64,000 nucleotides of DNA from an uncultured Bacteroidia bacterium (GCA_902794155.1 CADBGN010000005.1:1-64000); one strand, 5' to 3'. Shown: positions 42,588-50,641, counted from the first letter of the stretch. The notes: a model not told the origin generated them from the letters alone. A program made the numbers and translations.

Positions 42588-43559
42588 TTAGTTGAGGAAC
42601 CAGTCATAGCCTTTCGTGTCCTCGTATCTCAAGGCTTTTCTGATTCCAGTAGCGAATTCGGTGCAATTTGCGTTTCGTTCCAGCCATTTGTCGATATAGC
42701 TCGACTTCACGGCTTCGTTCAAAAGTTGCATCAAATCGAAAGTTGAGATTGTTCCGTCGTTTCCAGGTTTCTTTCTTCCGAAATTAGGATTAACCACGTA
42801 CTGTCTCGTAGCTTCGTTAATTACTTGATCGCCCAGCAAAAACTGGGGAATCTCTCTTTGTTGTGCCACGGGAAGGGCTTGCAATAGTCGCATACGCCCT
42901 ATGATGTGGCAGAACTGTTCTTCCGTCAGCCTCGTGTCCTGCAATTGGGACAAGGCGTCCAGATTGTCGGCTTTAACAGGGTCGAATCTGCTAAAAAGTT
43001 CAAGTGCTTTCTGATGGATATCGGCACTCGTCATACAGTCGATTGTTCCTGAGAACCCGTCTGTTTGAAGCATAAGGTTGCTACAAACACGTACTTGCCA
43101 TCCGACGAAGATTTTAAACTTCAATGCGGATGGTCGGTTGTACAGTTTATCGTCCGAGTAACTTCTAACTCCACCAATAGTAAGGTGGATTTGCTGCCCG
43201 TCGATATTTCTGGTACAAGAGCTGACCTTTGCGATCCAGGCTAAACGCTGGTAGTAGATAGTTTTCTCGTCATCTGTCAGCTCAGTTGCTTTCTTGTGTA
43301 ATGCTGTGGGTACTCTTCCGTTGATGGGATGTGATACCCGGCATTCGATTGGAGATAGACCTCCAAAGATTGTTTCAGCGGCCTTGTAGGTGGCCATGCA
43401 AAAGTCCTGATGGCTGATGGTAAGGCTGTTATCGCTGAACGTTGGTACGATAGATCGGTCTGCAATTTCGGCCAATGAAATGGCCTGAGTGTTGCTCTCG
43501 ATAAAGTTGGGATGGGGTTCGTCTGTGATAACCTCATCCGTAATAATCTCGTTGTTCAT
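42588..43559 (-). CDS. DUF3871 family protein
   Basis: This 323-residue protein matches DUF3871: NFIESNTQAISLAEI at the start, TISHQDFCMATYKAA, RVSHPINGRVPTALHKKA, TIYYQRLAWIAKV, HLTIGGVRSY, and the end region GNDGTISTFDLMQLLNEA. The family is typical of Bacteroidota mobile elements and has no settled function; its late part resembles phage-derived proteins. It is the last gene of an operon that begins with two very short hydrophobic peptide genes. Confidence 0.9.
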   Translation of the reverse strand: MNNEIITDEVITDEPHPNFIESNTQAISLAEIADRSIVPTFSDNSLTISHQDFCMATYKAAETIFGGLSPIECRVSHPINGRVPTALHKKATELTDDEKTIYYQRLAWIAKVSSCTRNIDGQQIHLTIGGVRSYSDDKLYNRPSALKFKIFVGWQVRVCSNLMLQTDGFSGTIDCMTSADIHQKALELFSRFDPVKADNLDALSQLQDTRLTEEQFCHIIGRMRLLQALPVAQQREIPQFLLGDQVINEATRQYVVNPNFGRKKPGNDGTISTFDLMQLLNEAVKSSYIDKWLERNANCTEFATGIRKALRYEDTKGYDWFLN

Positions 43560-43577
43560 AATGTATTGATTTAGCTG

Positions 43578-43706
43578 TTATTGTTTCGGTATTTTAGATG
43601 CTTTCTTGGTAATCAGTTTCTTCAATTTCTTTGAGTTTTTTAGAATGATAACCAGTGATTCTAAAACGATGATAATAATTTCACCACCTTTTTCGAATTT
43701 AGTCAT
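43578..43706 (-). CDS. 42-aa hydrophobic/basic small protein
   Basis: A 42-codon ORF (start at 43706) encodes a peptide with a short acidic start (MTKFEKGG), a hydrophobic segment of about 13 residues (EIIIIVLESLVIIL) and a very basic tail (KNSKKLKKLITKKASK). It lies 18 bases before the DUF3871 start and 11 bases after the 37-aa ORF. The layout resembles small membrane-acting peptides or type I toxin-like proteins, but no function can be assigned. Two similar ORFs in tandem argue for coding. Confidence 0.5.
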   Translation of the reverse strand: MTKFEKGGEIIIIVLESLVIILKNSKKLKKLITKKASKIPKQ

Positions 43707-43717
43707 AGTTCAACATT

Positions 43718-43831
43718 TTAGGTGGTTCGTGTTTGTTTTTCTTTCTTCCAGTTTCGGATGGTTTCGCTAATTTCAATTCCACCCAGGACGATAAAGATAA
43801 GTTCGCCCGTAATCTTCAATAGATTAATCAT
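43718..43831 (-). CDS. 37-aa hydrophobic/basic small protein
   Basis: A 37-codon ORF (start at 43831) encodes MINLLKITGELIFIVLGGIEI and then a basic tail (SETIRNWKKEKQTRTT). It shares the plan of the 42-aa ORF: Glu before a run of Ile/Leu/Val, then Lys/Arg. It may be a diverged copy. It precedes the 42-aa gene by 11 bases, so the two are probably co-transcribed with DUF3871. Confidence 0.5.
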   Translation of the reverse strand: MINLLKITGELIFIVLGGIEISETIRNWKKEKQTRTT

Positions 43832-43928
43832 AGTTTTTCCTTTCTTTTAATGGTTTGTAAATAATGTAAGTTCTTCATATATAAGGCTTTAAAGGAACAA
43901 GGCAAGGCCGGAAAAAGAGCAAAAAAAA

Positions 43929-43962
43929 GAGCCAACCCCGTGTCTCTTGGAGGGGCTAGCTC
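43929..43962 (-). terminator. Terminator or attenuator upstream of the small-peptide operon
   Basis: On the minus strand GAGCTAGCCCC pairs with GGGGTTGGCTC (11 pairs, two of them G-U), followed by eight T residues. It is 98 bases before the 37-aa ORF and follows two tiny leader ORFs (19 and 7 codons at 44070-44011 and 44014-43991, overlapping as ATGA). The rest of the 413-base gap 43832-44244 is AT-rich with nothing else seen. Confidence 0.6.
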
Positions 43963-44244
43963 TATATATATGTTGTTCAGACTGGCTAAATCAGATGAGG
44001 TTGAACATAGTCATAAGTGTCCAAACTCAAATGATGCCACCTTCTTGACTGTCGCTGGATTATTCTTCATAATCAAGCATCAATAATGGCTGTCTGTTTT
44101 GTTTATAAATGAAATTGTTATTGTTAATCAATAATTAGGCTCTGGAAGGTTTTGAGACGGTGTTTTTTTTGAGACGGAATACAAAGGCTTCGGTGGGGCG
44201 GCTTGGTCGGTAAGAGCTTATTCCTTGTTTTTCTGTAATGTTTG

Positions 44245-45936
44245 TTACCTTTCTTTTGCCTTTTTGTAGCCTTGTGATGCAGACATGGTGTACCACGCTT
44301 CAGCTTTTTCAAGATCCTTTTTTACTCCTTGCCCTTCTTCGTAGCATTTAGCAAGGTTAAATTGAGCATGTTCTTCACCTTGTGCCGCTCCCTTTTTATA
44401 CCATCTTACGGCTTTTTTGAAGTCTTGCTTAACACCGTCACCATTTGCATAGCATGCACCAAGGTCGTTTTGAGCAAGTGGATCATCTTGGTTGGCGGCT
44501 TTTGCATAATATTTTGCGGCCATTACCAAGTTTTTTTCGATACCTAACCCTTTCCTATAACAGACTGCCAGTTTGTATTGGGCAAAAGCTATTCCTTGTT
44601 TGGCTGCACTCATATACAATTCAACCGCCTTACGCATGTTCTTTTTTATGCCTGTACCCTCCTCATAGCATATTGCAAGGTTGTATTGCGCTGGAGCAAA
44701 GCCTAGTTCAGCGGATTCCTTGTACCATTTCACGGCTTTTCTCATATCTTTTTCTACTCCACTGCCTTCCTCATAGCAAATCGCAAGATTGTATTGTGCG
44801 CATTCGTTGCCTTGTTTGGCAGCTTTTGTGTACCACTCTATGGCTTTAGCCTGGTCTTTTTCAAGACCGTTGCCGAGTTCATAGCTTAGACCAAGATTAA
44901 ACTGAGCCATACTGTGTCCTAACTCTGCGGCTTTGGTGAACAATTCCACGGCTCTTGGCCACTCTTCCCGTATTGCATAGTAGTCGCCTTCTGCGAATAA
45001 TTCATCAGCTGAAGGAGCGTCTTGTTCTTCGGCTAATGTGTTTATACTGATGGCATCGTCGGGCATAGTGGTTTCATCAATAATGTCTTCCTGCAAGGCG
45101 GTGACGTTCCAAGAAATGCAGTTGAGGGCACCACCTCTCCTGACGGCCTCCAATGATGGGATGCCGACCACTTCACAGCCAGGCAATGCGTTGCTGATTT
45201 GCTCCAGAGCTTGCTCGTCTTCTTCAAGTCCCAACTGAGGCGCAAGTATCAACTTGCCGACCTGCAGGAAATTGATGTATGACCAGCTGCGGGCATGAGT
45301 CTTCTTTGTTTTGTAATACAAAGGAATGACCTCAAAGTGTTTTTCCAATGCCACGCGGAAACGGCAGTAAAAACGAGGCGAAATGTCGCCGTAGTTTGTG
45401 ATTAGGACTTTGCCGTCGCCTGCAAAATGGACGATGCCGTCGCTGTGGCCAAAAGTCTCTCGGTGGTCCCATGGCAGGTACACCACATCGCATTGGAAAG
45501 CATCCTTCAGGATCCTATCCACCTCGTTAATCGATTTGTCCCTGTTTTCAGCAAAGACCTTCTCGGTCATCACGATGGTGTTGCCGCATTTCACGACATT
45601 GCCACCATCCAGAACCAGGTCTATTGAGACGGCGTTCTGCAACACGTGGGTCAGACGGTTTTGGCTAGCTTGAAACACAGCTTCAGGGTTGGTTTGTAGC
45701 CGGATTGATTTTGCGTCCTGTAAATAGTTGGGCGTGTATTTGTAGAAGACAAAACGGTCTTCTGCGATCTGGATGGGCATGAAATCGCGGCACCAAATGT
45801 CTTTGGTTTCTGAAAGGTAGGCATAACGAATCCAGTTTTCGTCCAATGCTTTTACAAGGTGTTGGTTCAATGTTGGGCATTTCTTTGGCAGTAGGTCAGA
45901 GAAATACACTGCGCTGGTAAGGTTGTCGGTAATCAT
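44245..45936 (-). CDS. Agmatine deiminase-like domain fused to Sel1 repeats
   Basis: From the ATG at 45936 this is a 563-residue two-part protein. Residues 1-290 are a peptidyl-arginine-deiminase-fold enzyme: DIWCRDFMPI near 48, LDGGNVV near 110, the His motif in FGHSDGIVHF near 165, and the catalytic Cys in RGGALNCISWN near 280. This fits agmatine deiminase (agmatine to N-carbamoylputrescine), but the specificity is unproven. Residues about 330-563 are six full Sel1 repeats plus a partial one (A-x-x-QG-x-x-x-AQ-x-NL-x-x-CYEEG-x-G). Fusion of these two is unusual. A TACTTTTG promoter box lies at 45979-45986. Sel1 repeats usually bind proteins, so the enzyme may be targeted to a partner. Confidence 0.85.
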   Translation of the reverse strand: MITDNLTSAVYFSDLLPKKCPTLNQHLVKALDENWIRYAYLSETKDIWCRDFMPIQIAEDRFVFYKYTPNYLQDAKSIRLQTNPEAVFQASQNRLTHVLQNAVSIDLVLDGGNVVKCGNTIVMTEKVFAENRDKSINEVDRILKDAFQCDVVYLPWDHRETFGHSDGIVHFAGDGKVLITNYGDISPRFYCRFRVALEKHFEVIPLYYKTKKTHARSWSYINFLQVGKLILAPQLGLEEDEQALEQISNALPGCEVVGIPSLEAVRRGGALNCISWNVTALQEDIIDETTMPDDAISINTLAEEQDAPSADELFAEGDYYAIREEWPRAVELFTKAAELGHSMAQFNLGLSYELGNGLEKDQAKAIEWYTKAAKQGNECAQYNLAICYEEGSGVEKDMRKAVKWYKESAELGFAPAQYNLAICYEEGTGIKKNMRKAVELYMSAAKQGIAFAQYKLAVCYRKGLGIEKNLVMAAKYYAKAANQDDPLAQNDLGACYANGDGVKQDFKKAVRWYKKGAAQGEEHAQFNLAKCYEEGQGVKKDLEKAEAWYTMSASQGYKKAKER

Positions 45937-45978
45937 TTTCTCTACTTTTAGGTTAGTAACGATTGTGAGTTGATGCCG

Positions 45979-45986
45979 CAAAAGTA
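45979..45986 (-). promoter_or_regulatory. -7 promoter box of the deiminase-Sel1 gene
   Basis: On the minus strand TACTTTTG matches TAnnTTTG, 42 bases before the start at 45936. Confidence 0.6.
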
Positions 45987-46302
45987 GGGTGTGAAAATGG
46001 AAGCATTGCAAGAAAATTGGTTAAACTTTGTTAAAAAGTTTTGAATAGATATTTACAAAAAGTAATTACTTAAATAACTCATTTTAAACAATTTAGTTTG
46101 TTATTTATTTATACGGGATGCGGAATACCTTGGCGGGTATGGGATGGTGATGCTATTTCAGAGTTGATCAAAAGAGAATAGCGAGAGCATATCCCGCTAT
46201 TCAATTTACCAGAACCTGTTGGTTATAGATAGCTCTATGTATGTAAGGCACGGCAAAGATAAACAATTTCTAAATTAATGATTGTATTCCAAATACTTTT
46301 AG

Positions 46303-46310
46303 TATTTTTG
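46303..46310 (+). promoter_or_regulatory. -7 promoter box of a candidate small RNA
   Basis: TATTTTTG matches TAnnTTTG. No protein gene follows on this strand; a terminator-like hairpin begins only 6 bases later. Confidence 0.55.
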
Positions 46311-46315
46311 CGTCA

Positions 46316-46382
46316 AACTTTCAGAATTGGCACCACAGCCATCATTTGTTGCTGCTACCGGCTGTTCTGGAAGTTTTTTTAT
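46316..46382 (+). ncRNA. Candidate small RNA, one long hairpin with U-tail
   Basis: Starting about 6 bases after the promoter box, AACTTTCAGAA (46316-46326) pairs with TTCTGGAAGTT (46365-46375), 11 pairs including one G-U. An inner stem CAGCC with GGCTG follows and the loop is 19 bases. A run of seven T residues ends it. The predicted RNA of about 67 nt lies 20 bases from the convergent 3' end of the leucine-rich-repeat gene, so it could be a regulatory RNA or a 3' antisense. The 45937-46401 gap has no other feature than this and the deiminase promoter. Confidence 0.5.
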
Positions 46383-46401
46383 GCCCATGAAAAAAAGGTT
46401 G

Positions 46402-47361
46402 CTAATAACTAATAATTATAGGCTTGCGCTCTTCGAAGCTGAAATCTATACCCTCTTCATAATAAAAGTCATGAGGTTGTTCTTTTATGGTTTTAGGTAT
46501 ACAGATGGTATCATAATCGCCACCCAATGACCAATGTCCTATAGATTCTACGCTTTCAGGTAGCCTCACTACCTCACATTCCAAGCCCACAAATGCATAA
46601 TCACCAATGGTTTTCAGGTTGGCAGGCAGACGCAGCTTTTCTATATAAACATATTGAAAACACCCACAAGGGATTTCTTCTATTCCATCAGGGAGAAGCA
46701 CTTCTTCGAGGCCAGTTCCACAAAAAGCATCTTCACCCAAAGATTGCATACTATCAGGAAAGTTGATTTCCACGAGGCCATCACTCATCGCGAATGCACA
46801 CTCTTCTATGTTCTTTATTCCATCTGGAAGTATCACTCTAAATTCAGGCTTGACTATAGAGGCAAAAGCGAGACGGCCAATAGTCTCCGTGCCGTATGGA
46901 ATAAGGGTTGTTTCATTAATTGAATCGCAATGAATTAACACCTTTTCGTTTGGAGTCATCAAAAAGTCACCTTTGCGTATGAATCTTGTGCCGTATTTTC
47001 TGTTGGCGAGCATCTGGTAAATTTGAGATGGTTGTTCCTCGTATGCATCATCGGACAGGTCTTCATCTTCGATTTCTCCACCGTAGTCCAATAGATGCAT
47101 ATCTGTAATGTCGAACTCATGAGGGTGGAAATCTTTAGCTAGAGAATCAAAACCATAAAGTAGGTCAAAGGAATGCCAGCCAATGTTGATCTCTCTACGA
47201 ATCTTATATGTGCCTTGGGAACCTTTAACCTTGACCTTAAAACTATCATCCCACAAGTTACAATGCACTTCCCCAACAAGTACCATTCTTTCGCAATCGC
47301 GGTTTTGTTCAATCCATTCAGCAAGTGATTGCTTTCCGTATTCAAATATTGCAGTTTTCAT
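46402..47361 (-). CDS. BspA-type leucine-rich repeat protein
   Basis: This 319-residue protein has a non-repeat N-terminal part (residues 1-155, starting MKTAIFEYGKQSLAEWIEQN) and then six BspA-type leucine-rich repeats. Examples are FRVILPDGIKNIEECAFA, LPANLKTIGDYAFVGL and LPESVESIGHWSL. There is no signal peptide, so it is probably intracellular. The repeats bind proteins. The gene lies beside the ADP-ribosylglycohydrolase operon and the deiminase-Sel1 gene; several of these neighbours carry protein-interaction repeats. Confidence 0.85.
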   Translation of the reverse strand: MKTAIFEYGKQSLAEWIEQNRDCERMVLVGEVHCNLWDDSFKVKVKGSQGTYKIRREINIGWHSFDLLYGFDSLAKDFHPHEFDITDMHLLDYGGEIEDEDLSDDAYEEQPSQIYQMLANRKYGTRFIRKGDFLMTPNEKVLIHCDSINETTLIPYGTETIGRLAFASIVKPEFRVILPDGIKNIEECAFAMSDGLVEINFPDSMQSLGEDAFCGTGLEEVLLPDGIEEIPCGCFQYVYIEKLRLPANLKTIGDYAFVGLECEVVRLPESVESIGHWSLGGDYDTICIPKTIKEQPHDFYYEEGIDFSFEERKPIIISY

Positions 47362-47426
47362 GTCTTGGTTTGTTTTGTGGATTTGTGGTTTGTTTTTGTT
47401 ATGCGTGCTATCGTGCTAACGAACAT

Positions 47427-47735
47427 TCAATAATTTATAATGCACCACCAGCCATCATAAGGCTTCCATTTGCTGTGCAATAGTTCAAGATAAGAAAGCA
47501 GCACTCTTTTTGACTCCTCGATATTAGGGTCGTTCAAAGGCGCAGGCCAATCGTTGGGGTCTAACATTGCCATTTCGCGGCAACGCTGGTAAAAACCTGT
47601 ATCTTGTTTAAGGTTTTCACAAAACATCTGTTCACCATGCCACCAGAAACAAGCATCCTTTTCTTTGGAATCGAATGGGCACTCATCCTCTCCATTGTAA
47701 TACTTGCATAGTTGTATTGCTTGCTCTACAGTCAT
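47427..47735 (-). CDS. Small Cys-rich hypothetical protein
   Basis: From the ATG at 47735 this is a 102-residue protein with several Cys and Trp residues (CKYYNGEDECPFDSKEKDACFWWHGEQMFCENL). The Cys spacing may indicate a metal site. No family is recognised. It starts 1 base after the previous stop, so it is co-transcribed with the 99-aa and ADP-ribosylglycohydrolase genes. The longer frame to 48047 is rejected because it overlaps the 99-aa gene completely in another frame. Confidence 0.7.
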   Translation of the reverse strand: MTVEQAIQLCKYYNGEDECPFDSKEKDACFWWHGEQMFCENLKQDTGFYQRCREMAMLDPNDWPAPLNDPNIEESKRVLLSYLELLHSKWKPYDGWWCIINY

Positions 47736-47736
47736 A

Positions 47737-48036
47737 TCACTTAACTTTATCTCGATTGACGAGGTCACACTCTTCAACTGAAGGATCCATCCACCAATAC
47801 TTGTAATCATCCAAATAGTAATAGTAGTATGTCCGACCATAGAATTGGCCAGGCTTGCTGTATTCACGGATATGGGCGGCGAACCAGCGGAAATCTTCGA
47901 CATCGTTTTTGTCTTTAAGCAAGCAGTACCAGTGTGGAATCTGAGGCATGGTCTTGGCAAAATGCCATTCGTGTGTGTCAATAAATTGACGCACTTTTGC
48001 CAAATCTTCAGTGGATTCTTGTTTATTCGCGTCCAT
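47737..48036 (-). CDS. Small hypothetical protein rich in Trp/Tyr
   Basis: This 99-residue protein starts MDANKQESTEDLAKVRQFID and contains PHWYCLLKDKNDVEDFRWFAAHI and GRTYYYYYLDDYKYWWMD. The pattern looks like a small catalytic or immunity-like fold, but it is not recognised. It is 4 bases from the ADP-ribosylglycohydrolase stop codon and 1 base from the 102-aa gene. Confidence 0.7.
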   Translation of the reverse strand: MDANKQESTEDLAKVRQFIDTHEWHFAKTMPQIPHWYCLLKDKNDVEDFRWFAAHIREYSKPGQFYGRTYYYYYLDDYKYWWMDPSVEECDLVNRDKVK

Positions 48037-48040
48037 AGTC

Positions 48041-49003
48041 TTACCAATGATAGCGGGCTTTGGCTCGTTCGGTCATTAGCTTACGCTTTTCAGCTTTCTG
48101 TTTTTCAACAATTCCCAATACTTCATCACGCTCATCATTGGCTAGCAAATCTGCTGCTGCATCGCTGTAGTCGGTTTTACCAAAGGTTGTGTCGATGAGT
48201 GGCTTGAAGGAACGAGGACGTTCGTGATGGAATGAGTCAATGATGGATTTCATTTCATCCGGGATGTATTTCTCGATGTTCAGTCTCAATTCCAGCGGGA
48301 TTCCCCAAATAGCTTCAGCTATGCTACCGACGATGGCACCGAGGGTATCAGCATCAGCACCGATACAGATGGCCAAACGAATAGCATCCTCAAAACTGCT
48401 GGCCATGCGGATGATCTTCAAGGCCACTGGCACAGTGCCCTGGCAGGTTTCATCGAACTTGTTCAGCACGGCTGATTTGGGCATGTTGATGTCATAGCCC
48501 GAAAACTTCACACAGGCATCAAGGATTTCGTCGATATGCATGGATGCGGCCTGATAACCGTAGCGGTTGAATTGCAGGGCTTTGAAGATGGCTAATGCTA
48601 CGGTCTGCGCACCTTTGATGCCTTCGGGATGGTCGTGTGTTGGGAGAGCGGTAGCGGCTGCGGCTTCAAGCACCTCGATTTCGGTTTCGTACCAATGGCC
48701 AACAGGGCTGACACGCATGGCAGATCCGTTGCCGAAAGAACCATAAGGTTCAGGGTGTTCGCTGTGAACCCATCGACGGAAACGGCCACCATAGCCACCC
48801 ATCGGGTGAGGATAACGATTGCACCAGTCATGGATGGAGTCGCCGAAGTCTTTGCCTTTCAGTAAAGCATCGGCCACAGCCACTGTGCAGATGGTGTCGT
48901 CGGTGAAGTCGTTTTCAGCGGACAGCCATTCAAAATTGTAGTCGTTTGTGGGGTTAAACTCCCAGCGGCTACCTACAATATCTCCTATAATTGCGCCAAG
49001 CAT
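48041..49003 (-). CDS. ADP-ribosylglycohydrolase family protein
   Basis: This 320-residue protein is a DraG/ARH-fold enzyme: MLGAIIGDIVGSRWEF at the start, the Mg-binding FTDDT near residue 33, GNGSAMRVSPVG near 92, and the second metal motif GADADTLGAIVGSIAEA near 215. It should remove ADP-ribose from proteins or nucleic acids. A TATCTTTG promoter box lies at 49026-49033. It heads an operon with two small genes. In defence or toxin clusters such enzymes act as antitoxins or repair ADP-ribosylated targets. Confidence 0.92.
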   Translation of the reverse strand: MLGAIIGDIVGSRWEFNPTNDYNFEWLSAENDFTDDTICTVAVADALLKGKDFGDSIHDWCNRYPHPMGGYGGRFRRWVHSEHPEPYGSFGNGSAMRVSPVGHWYETEIEVLEAAAATALPTHDHPEGIKGAQTVALAIFKALQFNRYGYQAASMHIDEILDACVKFSGYDINMPKSAVLNKFDETCQGTVPVALKIIRMASSFEDAIRLAICIGADADTLGAIVGSIAEAIWGIPLELRLNIEKYIPDEMKSIIDSFHHERPRSFKPLIDTTFGKTDYSDAAADLLANDERDEVLGIVEKQKAEKRKLMTERAKARYHW

Positions 49004-49025
49004 ATCAATGTGGATTTAGTAGAGA

Positions 49026-49033
49026 CAAAGATA
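49026..49033 (-). promoter_or_regulatory. -7 promoter box of the ADP-ribosylglycohydrolase operon
   Basis: On the minus strand TATCTTTG matches TAnnTTTG, 22 bases before the start at 49003. Confidence 0.65.
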
Positions 49034-49120
49034 CAACTTTTCAAAATACGAATCTATGATGCTCTTCTATCGATAGGGCTATATGAACGGCGGGGGATGC
49101 GTCCAAATAGGAAATAATTA

Positions 49121-49729
49121 CTAAACAATAGTAAACTCCAAATCCTCCATCAAAGAACCGTAGCGTTTTTTGAACAAAACACCGTTGGCGACCGCCTTGG
49201 CTGAATAACGTTGAAGGAAGTTGAAATAAGCCATGTCAAGGATGACAGACCTCATGGCATCAACAGACCTCTTATAACCACTAACATAACTGGCACCAGT
49301 TTCGTATTTGAAATCTAATGCATCCTCTTCTTTTACTAATGTTTTGCAACTGCTAAAATGAACTATTCTACCCTCAAAGAAACCAGGAGAGATTTGCGCC
49401 AAATCGGATAGTTTGATATCAGACCGGTTTTCTTCTTCAACCTGTTTGTTTTGCGTTTTTTTTACTTGGGCACCTTCAACATGGATGGAACTATTCCAGC
49501 CATGAGTTGAAATATAAACTATCGGGTATTTCTTTGGCTTGAAAGCGGGTTTGTTAAAGTAGTCCATGTAATATTTCAGATTATCTTTCGTCAAAAAATT
49601 ACGATAGATGAAATCGCAGCCATAGAAGTCCTTAAGGCATTGCAAAACAGGACGGCAATTCAAATTAAAGCGTTTGTCTTTTTCTTGATGGTTGTAGAGC
49701 CATTCGGTTTCAAAGCATATAATATTCAT
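49121..49729 (-). CDS. Caspase-like (clan CD) protease candidate
   Basis: This 202-residue protein shows the two catalytic elements of caspase-like cysteine proteases: a strand ending in His-Gly (IVYISTHGWNSS, H76) and a second strand ending in Ser-Ser-Cys (RIVHFSSCKTL, C128), about 50 residues apart. The following TGASYVSGYKRSVD resembles the substrate-loop strand of CHAT and related proteases. It is shorter than most CHAT proteins. It is 14 bases after the 256-aa gene and may form a two-gene unit with it. Bacterial caspase-like proteases often serve in abortive infection. The fold is inferred from motifs only. Confidence 0.6.
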   Translation of the reverse strand: MNIICFETEWLYNHQEKDKRFNLNCRPVLQCLKDFYGCDFIYRNFLTKDNLKYYMDYFNKPAFKPKKYPIVYISTHGWNSSIHVEGAQVKKTQNKQVEEENRSDIKLSDLAQISPGFFEGRIVHFSSCKTLVKEEDALDFKYETGASYVSGYKRSVDAMRSVILDMAYFNFLQRYSAKAVANGVLFKKRYGSLMEDLEFTIV

Positions 49730-49743
49730 GTTTGAGTTTTATT

Positions 49744-50514
49744 TTAAGATTGTTCATCCCCCTTCTTTTTAAGAGCTTGTTTTTCTTTTCTTTTGGCTTC
49801 TTTCCTTGCTTTATTTTCGATACTTCTGCGTTTTTTTATTTTTAAAGGATGGTCTAGAGGTAAAAATGAAATATTATTGTTGTTTATTAGTTTAATTAAT
49901 TTTGAAATCGTCTGTTCTCCAGTTTCGGAGGCTAACACTTTGGTCAGGTCTTCTATTGATGCATCATGGGTGATAAACCAAACCACGTCCACATCTTCTA
50001 AAGTCGAATTCAAAACTATTAATCCGAGAGAATAGAAATTAGTGAATCGTTTTGCGACATCATCACGCAAAGCTACTTCATCTATATCCTGTTGTTGAAC
50101 AACATTCAACATACATCGTTCAATTATTACACTCCTACTTTCCAAAGTTCCTTTTTTTGTAAGCAACTGTTCTAATGGTAATTTTTCAATAGCTGCTAAG
50201 ACATCTTTGCTATCAAACATTGCAGGGAGTATATCTGCAAGATTCCATACAGTTCGTTTAGATGAATAAGGATCGTTTTTGACTTGTTGTGTTGACAAAT
50301 GAATATGGGCCAAATGTCGTATATCACTTTCACTTATACCAAGTTCAAGCAAGGATTTCCCATTCTGCTTAAATTCACGGAAAGCGTTGTATTTTTCAGG
50401 GAATTGACGAAGGATTCGAAAGGCATTTTTTGTTTCTTTCTGAACTTTTTGGTTTGCGGAGTTTTTCTCAACTAATGCAACAAGGTAATCGTAGTATGTG
50501 TTAATTAGACGCAT
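49744..50514 (-). CDS. Hypothetical helical partner of caspase-like protein
   Basis: This 256-residue protein is almost all helical and has a strongly basic C-terminus (KKRRSIENKARKEAKRKEKQALKKK). No enzyme motif, signal peptide or TM helix was found. It heads the two-gene unit with the caspase-like gene and has a TATCTTTG promoter at 50543-50550. It may be a sensor, an adaptor, or the substrate cleaved by the protease. The divergent gene is the defence helicase. Confidence 0.7.
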   Translation of the reverse strand: MRLINTYYDYLVALVEKNSANQKVQKETKNAFRILRQFPEKYNAFREFKQNGKSLLELGISESDIRHLAHIHLSTQQVKNDPYSSKRTVWNLADILPAMFDSKDVLAAIEKLPLEQLLTKKGTLESRSVIIERCMLNVVQQQDIDEVALRDDVAKRFTNFYSLGLIVLNSTLEDVDVVWFITHDASIEDLTKVLASETGEQTISKLIKLINNNNISFLPLDHPLKIKKRRSIENKARKEAKRKEKQALKKKGDEQS

Positions 50515-50542
50515 GAAATGTTGGTAAAGTTTATTTCATTGG

Positions 50543-50550
50543 CAAAGATA
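50543..50550 (-). promoter_or_regulatory. -7 promoter box of the two-gene protease unit
   Basis: On the minus strand TATCTTTG matches TAnnTTTG, 28 bases before the start at 50514. Confidence 0.65.
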
Positions 50551-50612
50551 CTACTTTTCTAATTTAAGTGACTTTTTAAGCGGCAAAAATGTGTCATATC
50601 TTTTTGTCTTAG

Positions 50613-50628
50613 TTGCATGAGTATGCAA
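50613..50628. promoter_or_regulatory. Inverted repeat, candidate operator of the defence operon
   Basis: TTGCAT and ATGCAA form a perfect 6-bp inverted repeat with a 4-base spacer; outside it AGTTGC and GCAACT add another partly overlapping pair. It lies 14 bases upstream of the -7 box at 50642-50649, covering the -33 region, so a repressor bound there would block the promoter. No cognate regulator is encoded nearby. Confidence 0.5.
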
Positions 50629-50641
50629 AGCAACTTTTTTG

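Noticed and set aside
26659..44000. Intact prophage
   Set aside because: No capsid, portal, terminase, tail or lysis genes were found; the region looks like a mosaic of mobile-element pieces.
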